A stretch of DNA of 39,599 nt from Bacteroidota bacterium (lineage in GTDB: Bacteria; Bacteroidota; Bacteroidia; Bacteroidales; F082): NCBI GenBank assembly GCA_003650365.1, contig QMPA01000005.1:1-39599 (forward strand). The letters are read 5' to 3'. Positions within the stretch are counted from its first letter, which is position 1. Each line of letters starts with the position of its first letter. The translations under genes were made by a program, and so were the position numbers. The notes under the pieces are model-generated. The model searched no databases. It saw only the letters and a program-made list of their open reading frames with translations, and was not told the DNA's origin. Shown here in pieces: positions 9,396-18,418 of this stretch.

Positions 9396-9761
9396 ATGAA
9401 AATAAGTCAATACGAAGCAATAGGAGCCGAAAATATTCAGCAACTAATTCACGATTTTTACCTGGAAATCAAAAAAGACAAATTATTATCCCCAATGTAC
9501 AATGGAGACTTTGAGGCAGCAGAAGAGCGCCTGCATTTATTTATGATTCAATATCTTGGCGGACCTGAACTCTACAATGAAAAACGTGGACATCCCCAAT
9601 TAAGAAAACGGCATAAGTCTTTTATCATTAATGAGGAAGCCAAAACAAATTGGTTAAATAATATGCAAGTAGTACTTGATAGATCTACTATGAAAAAGGT
9701 TCATAAAGGTTTCTTATGGAATTATTTTCAGCAGACAGCTGAGTTTTTGCGAAACAGTTAG
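9396..9761 (+). CDS. truncated haemoglobin, group II (trHbO)-like globin
   Basis: 121 aa: FYLEIKKDKLLSPMY...MIQYLGGPELYNEKRGHPQLRKRHKSFIINEEAKTNWLNNMQ matches the trHbII signature GGP-Y-x3-RGHPxLRxRHxxFxI...WL. Confidence 0.93.
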   Translation: MKISQYEAIGAENIQQLIHDFYLEIKKDKLLSPMYNGDFEAAEERLHLFMIQYLGGPELYNEKRGHPQLRKRHKSFIINEEAKTNWLNNMQVVLDRSTMKKVHKGFLWNYFQQTAEFLRNS

Positions 9762-9795
9762 CCAAAGGGGACTTCTATTAATTCCTTTCTTTCAA

Positions 9796-9898
9796 GAAAC
9801 AAATATAATGAACAAGATGCAAGGCACAAATTTGTCTGAATAACCGTAGCTATTGAGACAAATTTTAACGCAGTCAGATTGTTTATTATATTTGTTCC
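9796..9898. repeat. long imperfect palindrome of about 103 bp
   Basis: Left arm GAAACAAATATAATGAACAAGATGCAAGGCACAAATTTGTCT pairs with the reverse complement of the right arm (GGAACAAATATAATAAACAATCTGACTGCGTTAAAATTTGTCT). The inner 10-bp stem is perfect (9828-9837 / 9856-9865). Confidence 0.75.
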
Positions 9899-9959
9899 CG
9901 TAAGGTTTTCAGCGTTTTTCATATACTTCTTCAAATTTCCTCGCATTATCCCGATAGTG

Positions 9960-10010
9960 CTTCATAAATTTTCATCGTCTATAAAAAGCGATGAAAATCT
10001 TGATGCGAAG
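9960..10010. repeat. intergenic inverted repeat / hairpin
   Basis: TTTTCATCG (9969-9977) pairs perfectly with CGATGAAAA (9989-9997); the arms extend imperfectly to CTTC (9960) and GAAG (10010). Confidence 0.6.
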
Positions 10011-10047
10011 TAATTATTAGAAGCCCCCTTAAGATAAATAAACTGTC

Positions 10048-10407
10048 CTACTCCCCCCCTTCGCCAAAATGTCTTTGGGCATTAAAATCAGCAATAGCGT
10101 TTTTAATGTTTTCTTCTTTGGTTTTAAACACAACAATTCCAGCATTTGTAATGTCGGCCAATAATTGTTTCCCAATTACATTTGCAACTACAAAAGCACA
10201 ATCTGAGAGGGTTTCTGTAAGTTCAGCATGACTGTGATCGTGGCTTTGATCTTCGACCTGCAAATGCTCTTCGTGACTGTGTTTGTTTATCCGATAGTCA
10301 ATTTCATTAATCGCAGTTGGATCAACATCAACTATTAAAAATGCATTGGCTCTACCTGTTCTTTTAAAAATGTTTATCTTGTCATTTGTTGGGAAGGCCA
10401 TTCTCAT
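10048..10407 (-). CDS. NifB/NifX-family (dinitrogenase iron-molybdenum cofactor-like) protein with His-rich insert
   Basis: 119 aa: MRMAFPTNDKINIFKRTGRANAFLIVDVD...NKHSHEEHLQVEDQSHDHSHAELTETLSDCAFVVANVIGKQLLADITNAGIVVFKTKEENIKNAIADF. Confidence 0.85.
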   Translation of the reverse strand: MRMAFPTNDKINIFKRTGRANAFLIVDVDPTAINEIDYRINKHSHEEHLQVEDQSHDHSHAELTETLSDCAFVVANVIGKQLLADITNAGIVVFKTKEENIKNAIADFNAQRHFGEGGE

Positions 10408-10509
10408 TTCAGTATCTTTTCGGTTTTATTCTCAATAAAAATAATTCAAATGTTAAAGTGTTTCATCAAAAGGAATAATTACTTTTGAATAGCTAAATTA
10501 CAATAAAAA

Positions 10510-11580
10510 ATGGAGGTTTTTTCGATAGCAAAGCAGAGCCTTGTTATTACACTTTTTGTGTTGTCAATGATGCTCATCATTGATTACTTAAATGTGCTTT
10601 CGAAGGGGATGTGGAGTAAAGGACTCAAAGACAGCCCCTGGAAACAGGTGGTTTTTGGTGCATTGCTTGGCATTATTCCTGGATGTCTTGGTGCTTATAC
10701 GGCAGTTTCGCTGTATGTCCACAATATTTTTGGTGTTGGAGCCCTGGCAGCAACTATGATAGCGACTTCGGGCGACGAGGCTTTCCTGATGTTTTCTGTC
10801 ATTCCAAAAACTGCCCTGATCCTAAACGTTGTTTTGTTCGCCATTGCATTGCTGGCAGGATTTCTTGTGAATAGATTTTATAAAAATAAAACTGCCCGAT
10901 TCCCTGATAAACATTTTGACCTTCATGAAAATGAACCCAATTGTATTTGTTTCGAATGGAAGAATTTATGGAATCAACTGCGAAGTATTTCTTTGCTACG
11001 AAGTATTATTCTGGCTGTTCTTGCAATTTCACTTGGTTTTATAGCTGTAAATCTGGGGCATACCGAGCATGAGATGCAACAACTTCTTCCTGATTCCAAA
11101 TTGCTTGACCATGCCCATCCGGCTTGGATTAGCATCACTTTTCTCGTGGTACTCACTATTTCTCTTTTAATTTCCTTGTCAGTTAACGATCATTTTCTGG
11201 ATAAACATTTATGGAGACACATTGTAAAGAAGCACTTTCTAAGGATATTGTTGTGGACATTTTTTACTTTATTGTTTGTTCATTTTCTCGATCAATATTT
11301 TGATATCGAAAACCTGATTGGTGGTAATTTAGTCCTGGTTTTACTTATTGCTGTACTTATTGGCATCATTCCGGAATCGGGTCCACATTTTGTTTTTGTT
11401 GTTTTATTTGCGTCCGGAAGCTTGCCGTTTAGTATTTTATTGGCAAATTCAATTGTTCAGGATGGACACGGAAGCCTTCCATTACTTGCCGAATCAAGAA
11501 GGGGTTTTTTTATTATTAAAGTCATTAACCTGGCAGTTGGACTTTTTGTTGGCTTAATCGGCCTGGCTTTTGGGGTTTGA
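10510..11580 (+). CDS. putative 10-TM metal exporter (ArsP_2 / putative manganese transporter family)
   Basis: 356-aa multi-TM protein with duplicated GIIPxxG motifs (GIIPGCLGAYTAVSLY...IATSGDEAFLMFSVIP and GIIPESGPHFVFVVLFASG...SIVQDGHGSLPLLAESR). Confidence 0.8.
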   Translation: MEVFSIAKQSLVITLFVLSMMLIIDYLNVLSKGMWSKGLKDSPWKQVVFGALLGIIPGCLGAYTAVSLYVHNIFGVGALAATMIATSGDEAFLMFSVIPKTALILNVVLFAIALLAGFLVNRFYKNKTARFPDKHFDLHENEPNCICFEWKNLWNQLRSISLLRSIILAVLAISLGFIAVNLGHTEHEMQQLLPDSKLLDHAHPAWISITFLVVLTISLLISLSVNDHFLDKHLWRHIVKKHFLRILLWTFFTLLFVHFLDQYFDIENLIGGNLVLVLLIAVLIGIIPESGPHFVFVVLFASGSLPFSILLANSIVQDGHGSLPLLAESRRGFFIIKVINLAVGLFVGLIGLAFGV

Positions 11581-11654
11581 TAATTGGTTCGGATTATACG
11601 CTTGATCTTGATTTGAAATGGTTCTCATTTAAAAACACCCGGTATTTTCCGAAC

Positions 11655-11683
11655 ATAAAAAAAGCGCTCTTTTCAGAGCGCTT
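11655..11683 (-). terminator. Rho-independent terminator downstream of rpoD copy 1
   Basis: AAGCGCTC-ttttca-GAGCGCTT stem (11662-11683), followed on the minus strand by a T-run (A-run 11657-11663 on plus), just after the rpoD stop at 11690. Confidence 0.85.
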
Positions 11684-11689
11684 GTACTT

Positions 11690-12553
11690 TTATCCGAGGT
11701 AAGATTTTAAGATCTTACTTCGTGAAGTATGTTTTAGCCTGCGGATGGCTTTCTCTTTTATTTGTCGAACACGCTCACGTGTAAGGTCAAACTTTTCACC
11801 AATTTCCTCGAGTGTCATCGGGTGTTCTATATTCAATCCAAAATAGAGTTGAACTACATCTGATTCGCGTTGAGTTAAAGTTGATACAGCCCTGCTGATT
11901 TCTTTCCGTAAAGATTCGTAAAGCAATCCCGTTTCAGGAGTTATGGCCTCATCACTTTTCAGCACATCATACATGGTATTGTCCTCGTCCTGAATAAGTG
12001 GGGCATCCATAGAAACATGGCGGCCAGCATTTCTCATCGACTCTTTGACCTCATTGGTGGTCATGTCCAGTTCTTCGGCAATCTCTTTCTGGTTTGGAGT
12101 CCTTTCGTGTTTTTGTTCAAGTCTTGCAGTGGCTTTGTTGATTTTGTTAAGCGATCCAATCTTGTTCAAAGGAAGTCTGACAATTCTTGATTGTTCTGCC
12201 AAAGCTTGAAGAATTGACTGGCGAATCCACCAAACAGCATACGAAATAAACTTAAATCCACGGGTTTCGTCAAAGCGTTGTGCTGCTTTAATGAGTCCCA
12301 GGTTTCCTTCATTAATCAAGTCGGGAAGACTTAAACCCTGGTTCTGGTATTGTTTAGAAACAGATACCACAAATCGCAGGTTGGCCTTGGTAAGTTTTTC
12401 AAGGGCAATTTTATCGCCTTGTTTAATACGACGGGCCAGTTCAACTTCTTGCTCTGCCGTAATTAAATCCACTTTCCCAATCTCTTGTAAGTATTTATCA
12501 AGGGAAGCGGTTTCACGATTGGTTACCTGTTTTGTGATTTTAAGTTGTCTCAT
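11690..12553 (-). CDS. rpoD: primary RNA polymerase sigma factor, RpoD/SigA family (copy 1)
   Basis: 287 aa: [81 protein letters not shown]...[21 protein letters not shown]. Confidence 0.95.
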   Translation of the reverse strand: MRQLKITKQVTNRETASLDKYLQEIGKVDLITAEQEVELARRIKQGDKIALEKLTKANLRFVVSVSKQYQNQGLSLPDLINEGNLGLIKAAQRFDETRGFKFISYAVWWIRQSILQALAEQSRIVRLPLNKIGSLNKINKATARLEQKHERTPNQKEIAEELDMTTNEVKESMRNAGRHVSMDAPLIQDEDNTMYDVLKSDEAITPETGLLYESLRKEISRAVSTLTQRESDVVQLYFGLNIEHPMTLEEIGEKFDLTRERVRQIKEKAIRRLKHTSRSKILKSYLG

Positions 12554-12619
12554 GTTTTTGTCGCTGTTCTTTTAGTAAAGACTTTTACGTTAATACCTCT
12601 AAAATGTTACTCCATCTTA

Positions 12620-14761
12620 TTAATCACGATTTCGTTCGGGCTTTTCAAGCAAAACTTTACGCGATAATTTCAGTTTTCCAGTACGGCTATCAATACCAAT
12701 TAGTTTGACTTCTAATTTGTCTCCTTCCTTCATCACATCTTCAACTTTTTCAATCCTTTTGTGATCGATTTCAGAGATATGAAGGAGTCCGTCTTTTCCA
12801 GGAAGAATCTCGATGAAAGCACCAAAGGGAACAATACTTTTAACAGTACCCAGATAAATCTCATTGAGTTCGGGCATTGCGGTAATTCCCTTGATCCAGT
12901 TTTTGGCTGCATCAATGGCTTGCTTATTGTCAGCCATGATATCGATGATACCGTAATTGCCTTCTTCTTCAATCATGATATTGGCACCGGTTTCTTTTTG
13001 GATTTCCTGAATGATTTTACCACCGGGTCCGATAACAGCACCAATGAATTCTTTATCAATCATTATTTTTTCAATCCTTGGCACGAAATCTTTGTAATCA
13101 GCACGTGGTTTGGAAATGGTTTTTGCCATTTCTCCTAAAATATGAAATCTTCCTTGTCTGGCTTGTTCGAGGGCTTCTTCAAGTACATTATAAGGTAAGC
13201 CGTCAACTTTGATGTCCATCTGGCAGGCAGTAATTCCATCAGTAGTTCCGGTTACTTTAAAGTCCATATCACCCAGGTGGTCTTCATCTCCTAAAATATC
13301 AGAGAGTACAACATATTTTCCTGTTTCAGCATCCGAAATCAGTCCCATGGCAATGCCTGCAACGGGTTTAGAAATCTTAATGCCGGCATCCATCAGGGCA
13401 AGTGTTCCACCACAAACCGAAGCCATGGAAGAAGAACCGTTAGATTCAAGGATGTCGGAAACCACACGGATGGTATAAGGATTGTCTTCGCCAGTTGGAA
13501 TAACTTGTCTCAGTGCACGTTCGGCAAGATTGCCATGACCAACTTCACGACGGCCAACACCCATAAATCTTTTTACTTCGCCTGTAGAAAATGCAGGGAA
13601 GTTATAATGAAGCATGAACTCATTGTTTCCTTCGAGAAGCGCACCATCAACTTTTTGCGCATCCATTTTTCCACCCAAAGTAACAGAAACCAAAGCCTGT
13701 GTTTCTCCACGTGTGAAAATAGCTGAACCATGATTGGTTGGTAGGTAATCTACTTCTGTCCAAATAGGTCTGATTTCATCCAGTTTTCTTCCGTCAAGAC
13801 GTTTTTTCTCGTCGAGCATGGCATTGCGGACAGCATCTTTTTCCACATCGTGGAAGTATTTTTTAACCAGTCCTTCTTTTTCTACGAGTTCCTCTTCTGT
13901 CAAGGTTTCCATGAATGTGTCACGGACAGCATCAAAAGCAGCTTTGCGTGCATGTTTGTCGGCGGTACCTTGAAGAGCTACATCGTAGCAGCCTTTATAA
14001 GTAGCTTCTTTAACAGCAGCTCTTAAATCTTCATCGTTGTTTTCGTGGCTGTATTCGCGTTTTACTTTTGCTGCTTCAACCATTTCTGCCAGGTCAATTT
14101 GTGCCTGGCACTGAATCTTAATTGCTTTGTGACCAACTTTAATGGCTTCAAGCATAACAGCTTCCGAAACTTCTTTCATCTCGCCTTCCACCATCATAAT
14201 GTTTTCCATTGATGCGGCGACGATGAGTTCGAGATCAGCATTTTCAATTTGTGAAAGGGGAGGATTAACGATAAATTCACCGTCAATGCGTGCCACCCTG
14301 ACTTCAGAAATAGGTCCGTTGAAGGGGATGTCGGAAACGGCAAGTGCAGCAGATGCAGCAAGTGCAGCAAGAGCATCGGGTGCAATATCTTTGTCGGCTG
14401 ATAAGAGTGTGATCAGCATTTGTGTTTCAGCGTGGTAATCGGCTGGGAATAATGGGCGAAGTGCACGGTCGACCAAACGAGAAACAAGAATTTCATGTTC
14501 GGAAGGCCTTCCTTCGCGCTTGAAAAAACCTCCAGGAAATTTACCCGTGGCTGAGTATTTTTCTTTGTAATCTACTGACAGGGGCATGAAGTCAACGTCG
14601 TCCCTGGCGTCTTTTTTTGAAACTACAGTTGCCATCAACATGGTGTCTCCCATGCTTACAACTACTGCTCCATCAGCTTGTTTGGCAAGTTTTCCGGTTT
14701 CTAATGTGATGGTTTTTCCGGCTTCTAATTCAAATGTTTTTGTGATAGCTTTTATTGACAT
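12620..14761 (-). CDS. pnp: polyribonucleotide nucleotidyltransferase (PNPase); start revised from 14848 to 14761
   Basis: [47 protein letters not shown]... RNase PH domains, KH ([19 protein letters not shown]) and S1 ([30 protein letters not shown]). The extension in the ORF track crosses the rpsO terminator. Confidence 0.96.
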   Translation of the reverse strand: MSIKAITKTFELEAGKTITLETGKLAKQADGAVVVSMGDTMLMATVVSKKDARDDVDFMPLSVDYKEKYSATGKFPGGFFKREGRPSEHEILVSRLVDRALRPLFPADYHAETQMLITLLSADKDIAPDALAALAASAALAVSDIPFNGPISEVRVARIDGEFIVNPPLSQIENADLELIVAASMENIMMVEGEMKEVSEAVMLEAIKVGHKAIKIQCQAQIDLAEMVEAAKVKREYSHENNDEDLRAAVKEATYKGCYDVALQGTADKHARKAAFDAVRDTFMETLTEEELVEKEGLVKKYFHDVEKDAVRNAMLDEKKRLDGRKLDEIRPIWTEVDYLPTNHGSAIFTRGETQALVSVTLGGKMDAQKVDGALLEGNNEFMLHYNFPAFSTGEVKRFMGVGRREVGHGNLAERALRQVIPTGEDNPYTIRVVSDILESNGSSSMASVCGGTLALMDAGIKISKPVAGIAMGLISDAETGKYVVLSDILGDEDHLGDMDFKVTGTTDGITACQMDIKVDGLPYNVLEEALEQARQGRFHILGEMAKTISKPRADYKDFVPRIEKIMIDKEFIGAVIGPGGKIIQEIQKETGANIMIEEEGNYGIIDIMADNKQAIDAAKNWIKGITAMPELNEIYLGTVKSIVPFGAFIEILPGKDGLLHISEIDHKRIEKVEDVMKEGDKLEVKLIGIDSRTGKLKLSRKVLLEKPERNRD

Positions 14762-14804
14762 AATATAAATAGGTAAGTAATAAATTTTGATTTTACAAAA
14801 AACA

Positions 14805-14836
14805 CAAAAAAAGGCAATCAAATGATTTGCCTTTTT
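14805..14836 (-). terminator. rpsO terminator/attenuator hairpin in the rpsO-pnp intergenic region
   Basis: AAAAAGGCAA...TTGCCTTTTT stem with A-run on the left, which is a T-run on the minus strand. Confidence 0.8.
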
Positions 14837-14858
14837 CAATGTCTTCAAATAACTTGAA

Positions 14859-15128
14859 TTATTTTCTTAATTCAAGTTGTTTAATAATGGCACGATACCT
14901 TACAATATCTTTTACTTTCAGGTAATCGAGTAATTTTCTTCTTTTACCAACCAGCCTGACCAGTGAACGTTCTGTAAACTTGTCTTTTTTGTTACTTTTC
15001 AGGTGACCGGTAAGGTGTTTGATTCGGTAGGTGAACAATGCAACCTGTCCTTCTGCAGAACCGGTGTCGCTATCCGACTTTCCGTATTGCTCAAATATTT
15101 CTCTTTTCTTTTCAGCAGTTAAATACAT
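14859..15128 (-). CDS. rpsO: 30S ribosomal protein S15
   Basis: [89 protein letters not shown] (89 aa). The ORF-track start at 15191 is too far upstream. Confidence 0.97.
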   Translation of the reverse strand: MYLTAEKKREIFEQYGKSDSDTGSAEGQVALFTYRIKHLTGHLKSNKKDKFTERSLVRLVGKRRKLLDYLKVKDIVRYRAIIKQLELRK

Positions 15129-15265
15129 ACGTTGTGTTTTTTCTCTAAAATTTCGGGCTGCAAAAATAGAAACATTATTTGAACTGACCAATTTATATTA
15201 CAATTATTTTCCTAAATCTTTCAAGCTAAGGACTTTTCTTAAATTACCGACTTTGAATGAAGTAC

Positions 15266-15769
15266 TTACACTTCCTTCTTTTTTGTGAAGTATAAATAAT
15301 TATTAATGCTTGCATAAATAATCATCGCAAAGCCAATTAAATAATTCACCGAATTCATGTCTTCGGATGTATAGTTAATGATAATGAACCCAAGTACAAT
15401 TAAAATAATTCCCGTAAGGAGATAGAGTGGAAGAGAATCTTTATCGTTTAAGTTGGCAATACCACTGCTCATGTAAAGTGCTCCCATAGATACTATCCAA
15501 AATGCAAATACGATTGTAAAGAAAAGCTCACCGCTATGGGGGTAAGTAAAAATAACAATACCAGCAAAACCATCGGCGATAAGTTCCATGATTACCTTGG
15601 GATTGAACGCTTTGTCGAAATTGACAAACAAATAAGCAACTGTAAGCATGGCAGAAATACTTAGTGTAATACCAAACATGACAGAAAATCCACTCATCAT
15701 GTGATTGAATGCTACTGCCGATATACCGGCTAAAAGGAGAACGATTGAACGTACGATGCGAAGGGACAT
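15266..15769 (-). CDS. DUF308/HdeD-like integral membrane protein
   Basis: 167 aa, about six hydrophobic segments, e.g. IVRSIVLLLAGISAVAF, LIADGFAGIVIFTYP, LYLLTGIILIVLGFIII. Confidence 0.6.
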   Translation of the reverse strand: MSLRIVRSIVLLLAGISAVAFNHMMSGFSVMFGITLSISAMLTVAYLFVNFDKAFNPKVIMELIADGFAGIVIFTYPHSGELFFTIVFAFWIVSMGALYMSSGIANLNDKDSLPLYLLTGIILIVLGFIIINYTSEDMNSVNYLIGFAMIIYASINNYLYFTKKKEV

Positions 15770-15961
15770 ATTATTGATGGTTTATGGTGTTGATGTGGAA
15801 ATCAAAATGGCTGTTTTCATTTTATTTCATACACTTTTCTTTCTGTGATTCAGTCACTGAATTTTAGTTTCTGTTTTTGCCCTGCAAAAGTAAGTGTTTT
15901 CAAATTCTATTGGTTTTCTTTTTTGAACTGTTGAACAATCAAAACTAACCCCTAAAACCCC

Positions 15962-15969
15962 TACATTTG
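15962..15969 (+). promoter_or_regulatory. candidate -7 element TACATTTG upstream of cysH
   Basis: TAnnTTTG match 20 nt upstream of the ATG at 15990; no convincing -33 partner. Confidence 0.3.
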
Positions 15970-15989
15970 CCACACCAAAATCATTGCTG

Positions 15990-16697
15990 ATGATTGACAA
16001 AAATACCATTGAAAATTGGAATAATTCGCTTAAAAATGAGTCCCCGGAAAATGTGCTCCGCTACTTTTTAGAACACTTTGCCGGCAAGATTGCCTTGTCA
16101 AGCAGCATGGGTCCCGAAGATCAGGTACTTTCGGAAATGATCACTTCCATTAACCCAAGTGTTGAAATTTTTACCTTAGATACAGGCCGCTTATTTCCAG
16201 AAACCTATGACCTTATCGACCGGACATCAAAGAAATACAAAACGCAGATTAAAGTTTATTTTCCGGATGCGAAAGACGTGGAAGAAATGATAGCATCTAA
16301 AGGAATTAATTTGTTTTTTGACAGTATAGAAAACAGGAAATTATGCTGCTCACTTCGCAAATTGGCGCCATTGGCCCGTGCACTTAATGGACTTGATGCA
16401 TGGATTACAGGTTTGCGAAGAGATCAATCCATAACAAGAACCGATTTGCAAATTGTTGAGTGGGATGAAAACAATGGATTGCTAAAAATCAATCCACTAG
16501 CCAATTGGACGGAAAAAGATACTTGGGATTATATTGATTTGAAAAAAATACCTGTCAGCCCGCTCCATAAAAAGGGGTTCAGCAGCATTGGATGCCAACC
16601 TTGCACCCGGGCTATCGAAGAGGGGGAAGATGTGCGTGCAGGCCGATGGTGGTGGGAAAATCCGGATACCAAGGAATGTGGATTGCATCAGAAATGA
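15990..16697 (+). CDS. cysH: phosphoadenylyl-/adenylyl-sulfate reductase (Fe-S, APS-reductase type)
   Basis: SSSMGPEDQVLSEMI...ENRKLCCSLRKLAPL...GLRRDQSITR...PLHKKGFSSIGCQPCTRAI...GRWWWENPDTKECGLHQK. The CC...CxxC motif plus ECGLH suggest a 4Fe-4S assimilatory APS reductase. The TTG start in the track is replaced by the ATG 6 nt downstream. Confidence 0.93.
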   Translation: MIDKNTIENWNNSLKNESPENVLRYFLEHFAGKIALSSSMGPEDQVLSEMITSINPSVEIFTLDTGRLFPETYDLIDRTSKKYKTQIKVYFPDAKDVEEMIASKGINLFFDSIENRKLCCSLRKLAPLARALNGLDAWITGLRRDQSITRTDLQIVEWDENNGLLKINPLANWTEKDTWDYIDLKKIPVSPLHKKGFSSIGCQPCTRAIEEGEDVRAGRWWWENPDTKECGLHQK

Positions 16698-16805
16698 CCA
16701 GAAGGAAATAACAAATTACAAAAGGCAAATAACAAATAATTTCCAATTTTCAAAAAACACAATAGTCAAATCGTTAATCTATTTGGGTTTTGGATTTTAA
16801 TATTT

Positions 16806-16950
16806 GAGACCTTTGCAAAATATTGAATTTTGTCTTTCTGAGTGATAGCGAAGAATCTCTAATATCTGAAATCCTGAATGTTAAGATTCTTCACCCGATA
16901 GCTATCGGGTCTGTTCAGAAGGACTTTTGTTGAGGTTTTGCAAAGGTCTC
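16806..16950. repeat. 145-bp MITE-like element with perfect 15-bp terminal inverted repeats
   Basis: GAGACCTTTGCAAAA (16806-16820) and TTTTGCAAAGGTCTC (16936-16950). Internal second-level IR TTTCTGA..GAAGAATCT / AGATTCTTC..TTCAGAA, plus the perfect palindrome CCCGATAGCTATCGGG (16894-16909). Confidence 0.85.
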
Positions 16951-16993
16951 GATTTATTTGAAATTTGTTTTTTTGGATTTTGAAATTTAATAC

Positions 16994-18292
16994 ATGAACC
17001 GCCAAATACTCCGACTTTCCATACCCAATATTATTACCAATATAACCGTACCCTTATTAGGGCTGGTTGATTTGGCAATGATGGGACATCTTGGTAACCC
17101 CATATTTATTGGCGCTATTGCATTGGGCGGCACAATTTTCAACATTATTTATTCCGGATTTGGATTTTTACGGATGGGCACTAGCGGTTTTACAGCCCAG
17201 GCTTTCGGTGCCAAACAAAAAACAGAAATCAGTTTAATACTTTACCGTTCGTTGAGTGTCGGGCTATTACTGGCAATGCTGCTGATATTGCTTCATTATC
17301 CCATCCAATGGTTGGCTTTTCAAATGCTCGGTGGCAGCCCGGAAGTCACACTACTTGCCCGTGAATACTTCTTTATCCGGATTTTTGCAGCACCCGCTAC
17401 TCTATCACTTTATGCTTTGTTCGGTTGGTTCTTGGGATTGCAGAATGCGAAGATTCCCATGATACTTGCAATCGCAATCAACCTGATGAATATTTCATTG
17501 AATTTTGTTTTTATTTATGGTCTTGGGATGAAATCAGACGGTGTTGCCCTGGCCAGTGTATTGGCACAATACAGCGGTTTGTTTCTTGCCATTGTTTTAC
17601 TTTTTTCAAAATACAAAGTCTATTTAAAAAAGTTTGCGCTTGATATTGTATTTCAGATGGAAGCCCTGAAAAAATTCTTTAAAGTCAATGCTGATATTTT
17701 TATTCGCACTTTGTTGCTGCTTTTTGTTTTGGCATTTTTTACCAGCAAATCGGCCAAAATGGGCGATGATATTCTTGCTGTAAACACACTTCTTTTTCAG
17801 TTCTTTTTCATCTTCTCCTATTTTGCTGATGGTTTTGCTTATGCAGGGGAGGCTTTGGTTGGAAAAGCCAAAGGTGCCGGAGATAAAGGTCTTTTTAAGC
17901 AAACAATCAGGTATTTGTTTTATTGGGGATGGGGTGCTGCCATTTCTTTTCTTCTGCTTTTTATGCTTGGCTTTAATCCTGTAATGCACATTTTAACAAA
18001 TAACGAACAGCTATTCTCCCTGGCCCAGCAATACAAATATTGGATTGTATTGTTACCACTCAGCAGTTTTGCAGCCTTCATCTGGGATGGGATTTATATA
18101 GGGGTAACCGCTTCAAAAGCCATGCGCAATAGTATGATAGCCGCTTCATTACTTATTTTTCTCCCTTCCTATTATATTGGAATGCAGTTTATTGGAAACC
18201 ACAGCCTCTGGCTTGCCCTCCATTTATTTATGATTAGCCGTGGGGTATTTTTGTGGTGGTTGCGGAAAGGAGCTGTTTACTTTGACAGATAA
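16994..18292 (+). CDS. MATE-family efflux transporter
   Basis: 432 aa: ILRLSIPNIITNITVPLLGLVDLAMMGHLGNPIFIGAIALGGTIFNIIYSGFGFLRMGTSGFTAQAFGAK... Confidence 0.95.
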   Translation: MNRQILRLSIPNIITNITVPLLGLVDLAMMGHLGNPIFIGAIALGGTIFNIIYSGFGFLRMGTSGFTAQAFGAKQKTEISLILYRSLSVGLLLAMLLILLHYPIQWLAFQMLGGSPEVTLLAREYFFIRIFAAPATLSLYALFGWFLGLQNAKIPMILAIAINLMNISLNFVFIYGLGMKSDGVALASVLAQYSGLFLAIVLLFSKYKVYLKKFALDIVFQMEALKKFFKVNADIFIRTLLLLFVLAFFTSKSAKMGDDILAVNTLLFQFFFIFSYFADGFAYAGEALVGKAKGAGDKGLFKQTIRYLFYWGWGAAISFLLLFMLGFNPVMHILTNNEQLFSLAQQYKYWIVLLPLSSFAAFIWDGIYIGVTASKAMRNSMIAASLLIFLPSYYIGMQFIGNHSLWLALHLFMISRGVFLWWLRKGAVYFDR

Positions 18293-18372
18293 ATAAGAGT
18301 GAACTGAATACACTTTTCCAAATAAACAGATAGCGGAAGATCACACTTTCTGGAAAAATTAGTCATTTTACT

Positions 18373-18380
18373 TACCTTTG
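18373..18380 (+). promoter_or_regulatory. candidate -7 element TACCTTTG upstream of the TPR regulator
   Basis: TAnnTTTG match about 39 nt before the ATG at 18419, with TTTC (18347-18350) about 22 nt upstream. Confidence 0.35.
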
Positions 18381-18418
18381 CTACTTAATACCTATATTTA
18401 ACTGGATTAATTCTAATC

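Noticed and set aside
9758-9946. 62-aa minus-strand ORF after the globin
   Set aside because: It overlaps the long imperfect palindrome and has no domain-like composition; better explained as non-coding repeat.
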